A DNA stretch of 64,000 nucleotides from Paramacrobiotus metropolitanus (GCF_019649055.1 NW_026570234.1:1426001-1490000); one strand, 5' to 3'; counted from the stretch's first letter, positions 13,690-26,342 are shown. Notes: generated by a model from the sequence alone, not told the origin. Numbers and translations are program-made.

Positions 13690-15301
13690 CGCTCAGTGAT
13701 ATATCTTTTTATAGATCTAAAAGCCAATACGGTTTCCTAATACTCGACAACTCTAAGCCACGGATTTTATATTGTTTACTCGAATGATTTACATTTTTGC
13801 GAAGATGCTATCAGTGCTGAGTAGCACGATATCTCGTGAAATATAGATACTCTTTGTTAAAAGTGGAAGCGGTGATGATTTTTCTTGACCGAGGGGGCCA
13901 AACCGAATCTGGAATTTGTTGACTGTTATCAAGGGCAATGCTGTCGCTGGTTTAATTTAACGATTGTATCGCTTGGAAGAAAAAAGTTTTTTTTAATGGA
14001 GAGTATTTTGACTTTGTCCAGTCTTAATTACGATACTTACACCTATAAAGTCCATAGCTTACTTAGCCTTATTAGAACCGTCTATAAGTACTTGCGATTG
14101 GTGCGTGCAGAATTGTACAAATGCAAATTATCATATTTATAAACGAGGTATATTCTTTGCGATTTCTATTTTCTTTCTGTTTACTTGAGCGGAGTAGCAA
14201 CAAAATCAAGAGCAATATAATTATAGAAAAGCTTGCTTCATTAGAATGTAAGCAATACAGGAACACGTTTACCACTAAGGGTATAACAGCATACTGTAGG
14301 GTAGAACTAGGTCGTCAAGGAATACGGGCAGATTTTAATGACTTCCGGCATTAAATTTCATAGGCCATAAAATTCTTATCTTTTTACCTATTTATCGCAT
14401 ATATGACGGGACACCAAGGTGGTGGCTGCTCCTTTGGTTTTAATGGCCGCATTTAATCAAAGTTCTGGGAATGTCAAGGGAGAGTTAATTATATCGCTAA
14501 AAGGCCACAGTCTTTCCTAAGTAGTGAAAAGGGAGAAACTCGTGAGTCCGGCGTATACGGTTACTGTACTCGTACAGTAGACAGGTTATAAATAAATTTC
14601 TTGGGAAATTAAAACACACAAATATAGCAATTTTAAAAATCATAAGCAGTTACACTGATTTCGTAATCTGTATCGTACAATATTTACTGCATTCGTTAAA
14701 GGCGCATTGTTTGTTCGTTTAATGTAAAAAAGCGTACGCCACAGTTGTATTAACCCACTAAACAGCGCGGACATATTATGTACGTGTACTTCATCGACTC
14801 ACATCATTGATCATGTACAGTGGATGTACTTTAATACTGACCACGCTCGAATCGTGCTACACCCATACCGGTTCTCACGTTGCTTAACTGTAATAAATCT
14901 GCCTCGGTTGTGAGATTTTCCGCTGTTAAGTACTGCAGATGGTTCCACAGTGGAAGATGCTAGCGCGCAAATCGCAAGTCGGATCACAGAAATTCGGCCC
15001 TCTTCCAGATATAATCTTTGCGCTCGCAGTTTTATTATAGAGCATACATGCAATTCAAATCAGATTGTACATGTAACAGTAAACCAAAGATTTGCCGCCT
15101 TCCGGATATCCCTCAAAATACTGACAGAGTGGACGCGATACTCGATTTTGGCGCAATGCTGCACTGCTCAACTTGATTGTAGAGTAAGTTTTCGTCGGAA
15201 GCAGTAAGTTACAATACAGAGACTTTATTTACATTATGAAATTTTTTAATTTTTAAAGCTTAATTTTTTAGATTTTTTTAATCTTTCTTGGGATTCAGAC
15301 T
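13690..15301. other. Intergenic between copies B and C
   Basis: This should hold the 3' end of copy B and the promoter of copy C. Several short open frames exist on both strands, but none shows homology or splice structure that I can support. TTACTGTACTCGTACAGTAG at about 14562-14581 is a local example of the TACTGTA/TACAGTA words common outside coding DNA here. Confidence 0.4.
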
Positions 15302-18300
15302 ATGTACAGTATAATCAATCTACGAATACGTATCGAAAACTATATGGCCGATGGCTTGAAAAAGAATGTGAGACTGACGATTATTTCTGGTGTAGGAAAT
15401 CTGACAAATATGTCTGTGCCTGACAATGCAAGAGCTCTTCTGGAAGCGGTCGCACAAAATGATTCGGAGAAGAATACAACCGACGATCCCGGAACGAACA
15501 ACGCGCGAACGCTCCTGCCGGAAGTGGAAGAAAGTGCCTTGCCACCGCCTCCGGGAACCTTATCGAAGCGGCAGATACTGTGTTGTCGTGTATCGTTCCT
15601 AAATATCCTGTTGATTAGTTTTGGATTTATGCTCAATTTGGGCGCACTGAGCACCGCATACACTTCGCAAACGGTGGTGTTGCACAGCGTGAAAGATCAG
15701 TATTTCAATGCATCGACTACGTTCGGTTACACATTATGGTCCATTTCTTCAGGTAAGAAGCACAATTTAATAGAACTCTCCAGAGGTTTACCCTTATATA
15801 TAAGGTCTTCTAAACTGAAAACGAACTTCGTAAAAATCGATATAAACCGTACGTATCATACGGTACGTTCGATATTACCATTAAAATAGTCCATAGATGC
15901 GCGCAACTGCAGGGCAATACAATGTGCACAATTCTCGTGTGCCGTTGTCGTTAATGCGCAATTTTACAATACGTAATTCCATTTACATACTACTATAACA
16001 TACAAGAAACAGCCTCGGCTTCGCCTCCGCGTTTCTTGGGTTCTAAACTCCTTGGCCGGTTTACGGATTGTTAACTTAGAACGGATAAATCTGAAGAGCC
16101 CGATAACAAAAATTTTATTAAAAAATGGATGTTTTGGTTTCGTGCAGTCGAACGCAATTACTTTGACTTTACAGATCATTTTTTGTTAAATTTTCTTAGC
16201 GAAAAACCATCCGAATCTAATCACCCACGAGAGTATCACATTACAAACTAAAAGGACGCTAAGACTGGGCAGTGGTGCTAGATAGGTCACCTATTAAGAA
16301 CTTAGCAGGCCCTGCTCTATTTTGCACAGTAATATTGCAGTTTGGTCATACGTTCACCTAACGGTCTCTGTGCACTGGATAGCTTTGGTAGCTCGGTCAC
16401 CCACCTTCCTAACGGGATCTATGCAAAGGACAGTACTGGTTACTCGGTCACTAGATCACTTAACGGAGTCTATGCGCTGGACAGTAGTGCTAGCTCGCTC
16501 GTTAGATCACTTAACGGAGTTTGTGCACTGGACAGTAGTGGTACCTCGGTCACTAGATCACTTAACGGAGTTCGTGCACTGGACAGTATTGGTAGCTTGG
16601 TCACGCGTTCACCTAACGGGCTCTGTGCGCTGGGCAGTATTGGTAGCTCTGGTCACCCATCTTCCTCACGGGATCTATGCACTGGACAGTAGTGGTAGCT
16701 CGGTCAATAGATCACTTAACGGAGTTTGTGCACTGGACAGTAGTGGCATCTCGGTACTCTTCACCTATGGGTTCTGGGCACTGGACAGTGGTGGTAGCTC
16801 GGTCACGTACTCACCTAGCGATTTTTGACGCACTCAATCACTAGGTGAATGACTGACCGAGCTCAACCTGTCCAGTAAGAAATATCGCTAGGTAAGGAGA
16901 AAAATCGCTAGGTGAGGATGTGACCTGCTAACTACTGTCCAGTGCACAGAGCCCGTTAGGTGAGCAGAGCAAAGCCCGCTCGATGACTCTCACCTAGAAA
17001 TTCCGCTCAGTGGGCAGTAATGGTGTTTCGGTCACTCACTCGTCCAGTGATTTTTCGTATTGATTTTATATTTGATATTTTTACATTTTATGTCGGTTGA
17101 TTTTAAACGTGTTTCGCGTTCGGCAACATCGGCAGCAATGTTTGAATAACGCGAGTGTTTGAATAAGTACCATAATTTATTTATTTTTCGGTTTAATCAG
17201 TGTGATAATTGTGTCACTTGGTATTTTGTATTGTATCTAGGCAAATATTTCTAAGTTTCAAGGTGACCTTTAAGATGGGTTGGATCAATCTGGTCTTGAT
17301 GCCGGCTTGAAGCCGGCTCGATATTTTCATAAAAACAACACATGCCGGCCACTTCTGAACTATCCCGGATCTAATGGCGTTGTCCGTTTCTCCAGAAGTT
17401 TTATGGTTATAGAGATCTCAAAACTATGGGGCGCCGCGCGTAGTATAGATCTTGTACTTAATAAAGTACTCGTAAAATTATACAGCTAGGCCTATGATTC
17501 ACAGGAATAGCAATACTATATTTTTGCAGTTATTGGATGCTTTGCGGTGATAATTTCGCCGTCAATAGTAAGTCTATGCAGTCTATCTTTACGAATACCA
17601 GGCAATCAATTTCCTTAACTTTTATGTATAATAAAATCACAAACAATGTTTTAATTATAATATGAGGAACAGCATTTTAATTTTAATGCTATTTTAACTG
17701 CAATGTTAGTCAATCGTAACACCGCTTTCATTTTATTCCAGGTTGCAATAATTGGGCCGAAGATTACGTTGGTTGTGGGCGGTGTCTGCACTACACTTTT
17801 TGTGGCTTCCTTGATTAGACCTTTGACCAGTACAACATATGTTGCATCCGTTCTTACAACTTTTGGAACCACATTTGTCTGGCAAGTCCAAGGGCACTTT
17901 ATTGCAGTGAATTCCACTAAAAAGAGAATGTCAAGGTACGCGAACGAAAATGAAAAGCTTTCTTGCGACATGAATGACAGCATGATATACTTCTATAGCT
18001 GCGAATGTGCTTCCTATTCCACGATTCTGATTGTTTTATCTTTTAACAGAAACACTGGGATCTTTCTTGCTCTGTTTCAGTCAAGGTAACGTTAACGTTT
18101 TAGTTTAAAACAGCAGGAACACGTTGGTCTCAGTATTTTACCATTTTACCATAGCGCAAAAGTTTTATATAGCGTCCTTAACTGTTAAATATAACATCTA
18201 ATTTGATATGTTTTTATCAACAGAATGCGGCTTTGCCATTTGTGTGTTTTGTAATGACAATAAATCATAAATCATGTTGATGGTGTGGGATTTTTCAAAT

Positions 18301-20730
18301 TTGCTCTCCGAACTGTTGATCTGTCTTAGCAATTGCTTTTTTTGTTTAGCTTTTTACCGACCAGACGTTGGAGTCCCGTTTAGCGGGTTGTCTGCTCCTG
18401 ATGTAATAATAATAATAATAATAGAACAAAATTAATTCAGTGAATAGTAGAATGACCCTACTGTAAAACATTGTTTTCTGTTATTTACAGCCTCGTATTC
18501 AGCAACTTATTCTACTTTTATATGCTGTATGGGAAACAGACCATACCGTCCGAGACCAGAATTACAACATTCTCAATACTGACTTGTGCAGCGGCCCTTG
18601 GAGTAGTAGTATTTTCCCTTCTTGCTCATCCTTGGTGCGAAAAAATTCCACGTCCCCAAAACTGTACAGTAGCGCCAAATGAGCAGGTAAAACGGCTACA
18701 AGTAGTATAAGGTTTGCTGTAACATTGTGCAGCTATCTTTTACAGTTGTAGCGCAATTACACATGTATCGGTAACAACAGTTTATTTCTTATAGGCGAAG
18801 ACGATACATTTTACCCCAAAAGAAGCATTTTGTGAGTAACTTCGTATAGCTGAAATTTCAGCGTTTTAATTCTTAGTATAATTGCTGTTTTTTGATTTGT
18901 TACATAAATCATTAATTATTACAGTAATAAGCGTAAAATCTGTTCTCGTGATGTTTCCTGCATAGATATTATTCGTCGATACGGTACTTATTGAAAACTG
19001 AGCGAAAATCTTTTACAGATGCTATGGTACGCGCTACAAAAACCAAAGAAATTTTGTTCCTGTTACCGTTGTTCTTTTTCACAGGTGTGTGTATTTGTAA
19101 GATTATATTTACCTTCATTATTGGGTTCGAAGAAATATTGCTTGCGTCAGATTTGTAACACTTTCTGTTGTGGCCTTGTCATTATTTGGTTTACCTTTCC
19201 AACCGGACAGCGAGTGCGAATTTTGCAGGAATAGAAGCAAGCTTTTGGAGTGTGTACGCTACATCGTTAGGTTACACGGAAAAGTTCGGATCGCTTCAAC
19301 AAGCCTTGGTTGGTTTGACGAATGTTTTCGCGGGGGTGGGAGAGATAGTTGGTATTTGAAAACTGAAAGATCTACAGTAACAGAGTCAAAACAGAGGAAA
19401 ATTTTTTTGGAAGTGTTTAATACTAATCATTCGCTTATTACTCAAGATTTTAAGACCTTCTAAAGTTATAAGAGTATACATGCTATTCCGTTTGTTTTAA
19501 GTAACATGGCAATAACTTACATTGTCTCTGTAAATTTATATCAAGTTGCCGGTAGTACATGATTTTGCCGTTTTGTTTCAGCCGGTATATTTATTGCGTT
19601 AACCGGTAAATGGATGCACTATAATGGACGGCATGGGATATTACTTCTGGGAATGCTGATCTATGCTGTAACTTTCGGACTAACCTTCCTGAATATTCCA
19701 CCAAGGGCATCATTAGAAACGACTTCTGATGTAACTTACATCGGACCTAAGTAATTGAAATTTGCATTAATACTTCCCACGGTTTTATGATCTTTGAAAT
19801 CGCCGCGTACTTGGGGTTACTTATCGCATGTGTGTAACAGTTAATTATGTGCTGCATAGGTAAACACAGCCAATGAACAGTGTATCAGCAATTAATTTTG
19901 ATGCACGTCCCCATGTCTATTGCAGTGCTTATGTCGCAATGCTGGTTTCCTTTCTACTTGGTCTCGGTAAGTGCCAGGAATCGCCTTTCCATGCTGAAGC
20001 CGCTTTACCAGAACAATAATACCGGAGTCGTTGAGCCAGAAAATGTTATCATTGAACTTTTGTTTTTTAGGAGACGGTATATTTAGTGGGCAGGTATGAA
20101 ATAAAAGAAGTTGAAAAACATTTTTATGAATAATTCGAGCCACTTAAACAGAACAAATGCTGCGTAATCTGCTACGCTTCCTACATTTCAGATAATTGGA
20201 TATTTGGGCAGCAGATACCGGGACGACTGTATTACTGTGTTTGCTATATACAGCTTCTGGTCGGTGAGTGATCGTTCCTTTTGACTAAAGAAAACTTTAA
20301 AATGTACACTCGCGAATCGCGATACATGTTACTGTTGGTCAGTAGAAGTATTGGTATTACTCGCGAATAAACTAACATTGCTGTTTGTAGACTCTAGGAA
20401 ATACTGCTCAGTTTTCATGGGCTATGGTTTTGACGCTGCCGTTCCAGTTGTTGATTCTGACTATTTTCGCCGTGGCCGGTGAGTGCAGATGAATTGCACT
20501 GATTTTTATCAAAGTTACACCTCTTTTGATCAGTAAATACAGAAAAAAATGAAACGCGGCTCAAAAAAATACTGCTGGAACCTTATTAGATGAGACATTA
20601 ATAGATTAAAGAAATACAAGAGAATATAAGATCGTGCGTCTTATCATCTACCCGTACGCGCTTTTCAGGAACCGTTGGATTCTGTTACGTGGAATGTCTT
20701 TCCCGACGAAATCTCAACAACAGATCTTGA
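15302..20730 (+). CDS. MFSD11-like UNC93-family transporter, copy C
   Basis: This is the third tandem paralogue. I trace 14 exons: 15302-15752, 17530-17567, 17742-17935, 18050-18085, 18491-18686, 18795-18831, 19019-19084, 19229-19351, 19582-19750, 19926-19966, 20072-20094, 20192-20263, 20391-20478, 20669-20730. The product is about 531 residues if translation begins at 15302; ATGs at 15344 and 15410 are in frame and equally possible. The first intron has grown to 1,777 bases and contains a minisatellite. Two further features differ from the other copies: the exon 5/6 junction is in phase 0 instead of phase 2, and the last intron falls after FAVAG, about ten codons downstream of the position in copy A. 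Motifs include VAIIGPK, FIAVNSTKKR, KWMHYNGRHG and FCYVEC. The array suggests local duplication with later divergence. Confidence 0.92.
16341..16846 (+). repeat. 51-bp minisatellite in MFSD11-like C intron 1
   Basis: About ten units start at 16341, 16392, 16443, 16494, 16545, 16596, 16647, 16699, 16750 and 16798. Most are exactly 51 bases, one is 52 and one is 48. Each unit has the core CTCGGTCAC, then CTTAACGGAG or CCTAACGG, then CACTGGACAGTA. Three unit types alternate, giving a higher-order pattern. Because 51 is divisible by three, long frames stay open across the array; I treat these as artefacts of the repeat. Confidence 0.95.
16931..16969 (-). repeat. Inverted copy of the minisatellite unit
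   Basis: This stretch is close to the reverse complement of part of a 51-bp unit, best matching 16608-16641. The sequence between 16846 and 16931 also has reversed fragments such as CTGACCGAGCT. The array plus this copy could fold into a long hairpin in the intron RNA. Confidence 0.85.
18404..18423 (+). repeat. TAA microsatellite
   Basis: A run of TAA trinucleotides lies in the intron between exons 4 and 5 of the third MFSD11-like gene. No function is implied. Confidence 0.9.
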
Positions 20731-22121
20731 CCAAAAGGTTTTATTCTTTTTATTCTATTAAGCAATGTTAACTTTTGAACAGAGACTGCATCTTACGTGA
20801 TTGCCGATGGGAATAATGTCCATTTTGCATTTCAAGCAAGATCTATGGATTTAAAATAAGTTGTTTTCTATTGTGATATTATTTAGCCCTTTACTGAATC
20901 ATCGTGATTATCATTTGCACCTTCTTTTCGATACATACTTCAAGTACGAGTATCTATATTAACGCATTTGTACTGTACATATGCAAGTCAAGTTGCCAAC
21001 TTTTCATCGGTACCAAATGAGTTGAGCGCAATTTGTTCGAGCAGTTTCAATGTAGCGGTCACTATATATAATAAAACGAACCGAAATTAATTTGCACAGA
21101 ACCTCTATACAATAACGAATGCACTTACTACTGCACACAAAACGTTGAAGCTTTCGCATTTTAACATAACATAGACCAAGAAGTTAGAACCGCAAGTTAA
21201 TTCGGTATTTACCTGTACTCTGTGGAAGTATGGAATAAGAATTATTTTAGTAGTATTATAGAATTTTTGCGGTATCTTGTTAACAAACTTTGCACAGTCT
21301 AAATTATGCAATCCCTTTTGATTTCCTGCAAACCGATCCAACCATTGACAGGATAACTAGATATAATTACAAGGGCATGACACAAAACCCGCTAGACATG
21401 TACGATGTCGTGCGATGCGAGTAAATTAGTACCAACCAGCGATGCGGGATTGGTCGATAGATCAGTGTCAACACAATACGCACAATCCCGGCCTGCTTAA
21501 ATTCTGTGTCCCGACGAGCTGACGTATTAGCCAGTGGAGAAAAAGCAATCTCGTTTGGCACGCAACACGATCGGATGCTGACCAAGTGGCGCTGGATGCG
21601 GGAAGACAGGAAACATCTGCTAGCATACAAAAGGGCGTCATCACTTGGAACAAGGATCAATCTATATTTAATAATAACTTGGTGCGGCAATCAAAGGCTT
21701 CATTACAGTCAAACGGGACTTCCATTACAGCTGATTAACTGCTCTATTAACTGCCGTATCCGTGACGGAAAAAGCAGGTGGAAACTTTTTCCAGTGTCGC
21801 CGCCGTATCTGTAATTTTGTTGTTACTGGTTAGATAACAACATCTTTTAGCTGCAGCCATTTAACAAGTAGTACAGTGCGCTGACGTTAACGATGTCGGT
21901 TAGAGCGGGCGATTCCCATTTGCATTCCCTTTGTGTGCACATCCATATATGCTACCGCAAGTTTTTCATGATTCTAGACATTAACAATTCGGCCAAAAGA
22001 GACTGTTTCGAATGGTCTAGTTAATTTTATCGATATTTTAGAAGACCTGAAATGTTTTAGCAAAGAGTACAGTCTACTGTACCAGTTTGTAATCTCTAGG
22101 ACTTGCCAATTGTGAAATGTC
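20731..22121. other. Intergenic between MFSD11-like C and Pox neuro
   Basis: The first AATAAA past the third transporter lies at 21070-21075, about 340 bases after its stop. The rest should contain the 5' region of the Pax gene. Open frames at 21367-21690 (minus) and 21506-21814 (plus) overlap each other, lack recognisable homology, and I do not accept them as genes. Confidence 0.4.
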
Positions 22122-24148
22122 ATGATGCCCCATACAGGTAGGAATATACAGTAACTTTACCGTCGTTACAACTGATTTTGTGTGAGATTTGGTTTTGCCT
22201 TATCACATGTCATACCAAAAAAATGGAAACCGAAGGGTTTTTAGTTTTTATTGGGTAAGCCTGTAGGACCAAATAGCATTTCTACTTGCCATAATAACGT
22301 TTTTGTAAAGGTCACCAAGGCTGTATGGAATTTTTGACAGCTGAACGAAGATACCGACAAGATACAAAGATACGATACAGTATACTGACATGATTTAAAC
22401 TACTCTGAACGTTTTTTAAGCAGCTAATAATTCTCACAGTTTGTCAAAAAGAGAGGAAAATTGCTTACTAAGTTTTTGTTAGTAATATATTGGTAAATCG
22501 TAGGTGATAACTTGCGGCTAAAGCTCAGTTAGGCGCTTAGGTAAATTATAAATGCTGGTAGAGGGTCAGCAAAGGCCAACAGAAATTTTTAGATTCTGCA
22601 AATTCTATCACTTGCGAATTATACCATTTCATCACTACATCTATTTTCGTGTATAGATGTAGTGTGTGCATTGTGACCAATGTGGGACACTGAACAACGA
22701 CATTAATGCTGGCTAAGGTCACCGCAATGCAGTCACTGAGACAGCGTAATTATTTTTGTCGTACGCATTAACGCAGGTAGATTGTCAAATTTTATTTTCA
22801 GCAGGCTTTAGCATATACGATAAACTTTAACTTTCCGTTTTGCCGTACTTTCATAACCGGTCGAACTACAGTATAAGTAAACTTACAAGCCCGTTTCGGT
22901 CTACTTATAATTTTATCAATAATTTTGAATTTCATTACTTAGCCGACTAAAAGACCAGCGAACGTCATCCATTTCTAGCTTTGAATATAAATCCCTCTTT
23001 TGTTACAGCAGGACAAACAGGTGTTAATCAACTTGGAGGTGTGTTCGTCAACGGCCGACCGCTACCTGAATATACGCGTCGCAAAATAGTTGAGTTAGCC
23101 TGCTTAGGTGTACGCCCATGCGACATATCTCGCCAGCTGCTGGTATCCCATGGATGTGTTAGCAAAATTTTGACTCGTTTTCACGAAACCGGCTCCATTA
23201 AGCCCGGTTCTATTGGAGGAAGTAAACCAAAGGTACGACATAAAGAAGGAAACTTGGAAAAATTTACAATCTGAGTTGTGGCACATATACAATTTTGTTG
23301 GCAAAAGGCAAAAGTTTAAGCTTTATTCACATTTGTTACAATGAAAACGTAACGTACGTCTTTAGATTAAACAGACGATGTTTATTTTATTGCTTGCGGT
23401 ACGCTGTACGATTCTCAACGTGTTTTCATATGAATTCGCTAGTGGTTCGCTTTACGTTGTTTACAAGGTGATGTATAACGACATAAAAAAGACTGCGTAT
23501 AAATACAGATCAAATGCGTTTTATTCGATCGAGATCCTAATTTTTGGAACAGTATAATTTGCGTAAACGTAAGATGATTTCGCAATTCCGTTTCAGCAAT
23601 TTCAAATCGCTACGCCATTGGTTATTAAGAAGATTCTTCAAATGAAGCGAGAAAATCCCTCCGTGTTTGCCTGGGAGATTCGTGACACTCTTTTGCTGCA
23701 ACGAGTGTGCGACATCCATTCAGTTCCGAGTGTCAGCTCGATTAACCGCATTCTGCGTACAGTCAATGTCGATTCAATCAGTTCTGGACACACTCAAGTC
23801 ACTTGCACCGGAAGCGATTCGAGCCTCCCAAAACCTAAAGCTCTTGTGCCCAAACTCCATAAATCCAAGCGCAAATTAATTACGGATATCAAACCAGTTA
23901 ATACCTTCGGCGATGGTTTCACTATGGATAATTTGCTGAAATCAACTCCCTTTGACGCAACACTGGAAAGGCCAGGCGCCACTATAGTAAAGACAACGAA
24001 TACTGATCGCCTGTTAATGGTTTCATCCGTAAAATACGACTGGTATCATACATTCACAAATTCCATTGGATCGCAACAGTCAGCGTTTCGCCCGTGGGTA
24101 CATCAACCTTCTTCTAAAACCGCTTCGTTTTCTGATTCAACGAGTTAG
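22122..24148 (+). CDS. Poxn: Pox neuro-type Pax transcription factor
   Basis: This encodes a paired-domain DNA-binding transcription factor; in arthropods the Pox neuro gene specifies sensory-organ and neural cell identity. Exons are 22122-22137, 23009-23232 and 23597-24148, in phase, giving about 263 residues. The tiny first exon supplies MMPHTA, matching the family N-terminus. The paired domain fills about residues 5-135; [18 protein letters not shown]-like wording (here [17 protein letters not shown]) and [18 protein letters not shown] are typical of the Poxn class, not of Pax6 or Pax2/5/8. The second half shows [28 protein letters not shown]. There is no homeodomain. An octapeptide or eh1-like segment, FTMDNLLK, lies at residues 188-195 (23918-23941), and FRPW lies at 244-247 (24086-24097). 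An AATAAA follows 25 bases after the stop. Confidence 0.95.
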
Positions 24149-24172
24149 TGACACAATATGCATACGACCTTT

Positions 24173-24178
24173 AATAAA
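24173..24178 (+). terminator. Polyadenylation signal of Poxn
   Basis: AATAAA stands 25 bases after the Poxn stop codon, so the 3' untranslated region would be very short. Confidence 0.6.
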
Positions 24179-24471
24179 ATTGCCGTGAGTAGCTCGATCG
24201 TGGCAGTTTGCGCTGTTCAGATTGCAGAAAGGGCATCGGTATTCCCTAAAGTAGTATCCACAAAGGCTATGTGACTTAACTTTACCTTGGCTACATTGCG
24301 ATATACAGATACTTAGACTGGTTGTGAGTTTGTGAGCGTTGGGATTTCGATATGTGCAAATGAGCAGAATGATCTAGGTTTATATCGATCTGACGAAATT
24401 AAACAATTTGCCCATTACGCGTGTATGGTAAGCCACAGTTTTAATCTTCAAAATCACTTTTCTTTAAAAAC

Positions 24472-24473
<2 letters not shown>

Positions 24474-24502
<29 letters not shown>
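24474..24502 (+). repeat. TA microsatellite
   Basis: An uninterrupted run of about 14 TA dinucleotides is followed directly by a short TGTC run. Confidence 0.95.
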
Positions 24503-24505
<3 letters not shown>

Positions 24506-25054
24506 TGTCTGTCATATATTGCAGTGACTGAGTATACAAAGTGGGATACTGTAGTACACCAATATTTAAGTGATTTATTTCGAGAACCACTGTAACATGC
24601 ACAGTCCACGTACCTTGCTCGCTTCCGTAAGGTCCGCAAAGCTCACTTAGCATTTGGTAGTCGAAAAGCTAATCATAGTAGCGTACTCATTTTAATGATT
24701 TTACGCGCGGCGACTTTTAAATGCTTACAGTTTTTAGCATAACCTCATGAGTAGGTAGGATATCTGTCTATTGAGAACTGCCTACTGACTTGGGGTAATC
24801 GATTACTCCAAGTCTTCAACTGAGTGAAGCTAACATTACCTACCTATGTGGCTGGCTGGTAGCCAGTACTTGCGTTGTTTTGCAAACATAAAATTAACAA
24901 AATAAAACTTTGTTATTTCAGTTGATCCCATCACTATCGTTTTGTTAATATGTCATGCACTAATTACTACATAGTGCGTGTATAATATATGCAAACAATG
25001 TTTTAAATAAGATTCTCGTCTTTTTACGATTTTGAAGTTCGCCTGTGTAACGCA

Positions 25055-25060
25055 TTTATT
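25055..25060 (-). terminator. Polyadenylation signal of the secreted-peptide gene
   Basis: The minus strand reads AATAAA about 130 bases after the stop codon of the small secreted-peptide gene. Confidence 0.5.
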
Positions 25061-25189
25061 TCAAATTGTTTAAAGATCTCTTGAAGCTGTTCAAGTAAAA
25101 GAAGAATGAAAAAGGTACTAGCTGCTATCGTGCTGGTTCAAAACATCACGTGGCTGTCAATTTAAAAGACAAGGACGAGCTGGATAGAT

Positions 25190-25776
25190 TTACGGGCTCA
25201 TCAGCGACTGCTTGTATTTGTCTATACACTGTTTAAAAAGCTCGGCACAAGGACTTGATCCGGCATCAAGGTCACCCGGGTCGCCAGCGTGCTCCTTTTT
25301 GCACTTCACTACAAAGCAACGCCTAACTCACTGTCAGTTATTATTACCGTAGTACTGTACTAATGTACTAGCTACAAATACTCATTATGTTTACTGAAAA
25401 ATTTTCTGTTGTTTAATTGTGTTCCGGTCGGCTCAGTCATAGTCTTAAACACTGTGCAGACGCTTACGAGTTTCTGGATCCTTTCTGCATTTGCGTATGA
25501 AGTACCCGAAGGTCGGTTGGGAAGTCGTCGAACGTCGACCTACTTCCTTAGTCAAAACTGCAACAGAAATTTAAATCAAGGCATTAAATATATAGCTACG
25601 CAGGTACAAAAATTATTTGCGCTATATATCGAGCTTCGAAATATTAAAAATCGTGGGTTATAAAAACATGTCTGGATTTAATAATATCCAAACGTGTACT
25701 TAATATGCAGTGATTTACCTGTTGTAACCATCATTAGTGCAACGCATAGTGCCAAAATGACGCTGATGGGCTTCAT
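25190..25776 (-). CDS. Small secreted four-cysteine peptide
   Basis: I do not recognise this gene. Three exons on the minus strand, 25776-25719, 25557-25468 and 25308-25190, join in phase 1 at both junctions through good GT-AG sites and encode 88 residues. Exon 1 is almost exactly a signal peptide: MKPIS, then a hydrophobic core VILALCVALMMV, then TT. The mature part is basic and polar, with four cysteines spaced C-x8-C-x17-C-x6-C, which would allow two disulfides; a fifth Cys lies inside the signal core. The last residues are KQSLMSP. An AATAAA lies downstream on the same strand. The exon that matches the secretion signal, the conserved phase and the ending suggest a real secreted product. 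Its role, whether signalling, antimicrobial or structural, cannot be read from the sequence. Confidence 0.72.
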
Positions 25777-26342
25777 TGTATATGCTGTGAAAGTATCCTC
25801 ACTGCAAATGATCCTTAAATGTTGACAATGAAGATTTTGATATGCCCAAGATAACATCTTTCTGAACTTATATTCCAAGATTTATGATAACGACATTCAT
25901 AAAATTGTGCTGAGCATGCTCGAAAGTTTCGCCAAATTTTAGGATCGCGTCAGTTTTCCTTCTGTCACTTAGGATAAGCGGAAAAAGTACTGTATGCCCT
26001 CATTGAATAATGCCAACGTTTTTCGGCATATCTGCTTGATATACAAACGGATTGTGCGACTTTTAATATTTCTACTTATTTATTCTGCAGCACGTGCAAA
26101 GTACAAGTCTTTCACGGTTTTTGGTAACGTCATTGTCCACATTGTGTACCGTATGAACAGTGTAAGCGTCCACGTACAGTCTTGAAGTACAGAATATAGG
26201 TGGCTGTCACTTACAGTTAATACGTAGTACAAAGTTAAAACATGCTGCTATCAGAGCACAAAAACTGGACAATATCGGAAGCAATTGTGATAAAATAGTA
26301 AATATAAGAGCATGAAATCAATTATAAGACTTAAATAAGAGA
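25777..26342. other. 5' flank of secreted-peptide gene up to the LTR
   Basis: This holds the promoter side of the minus-strand secreted-peptide gene. No coding signal is supported. It ends at the first base of the left LTR, and the flanking bases give no target-site duplication that can be matched at the other end. Confidence 0.4.

Larger units (their letters stand above)
24149..25189. other. Convergent intergenic region
   Basis: This lies between the 3' ends of Poxn (plus) and the small secreted-peptide gene (minus). Apart from the polyadenylation signals and a TA microsatellite I see no gene. Confidence 0.5.

Noticed and set aside
16322-16828. 168- and 116-codon open frames in the intron of the third MFSD11-like gene
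   Set aside because: They exist only because the 51-bp minisatellite period is a multiple of three and lacks stops in two frames; the predicted peptides are pure repeats inside an intron.
16341-16846. CRISPR-like array
   Set aside because: The units are contiguous with no unique spacers, and the genome is that of an animal; it is a minisatellite.
21367-21814. Overlapping open frames on both strands before Poxn
   Set aside because: They are mutually antisense, lack homology and have no splice or polyadenylation support.
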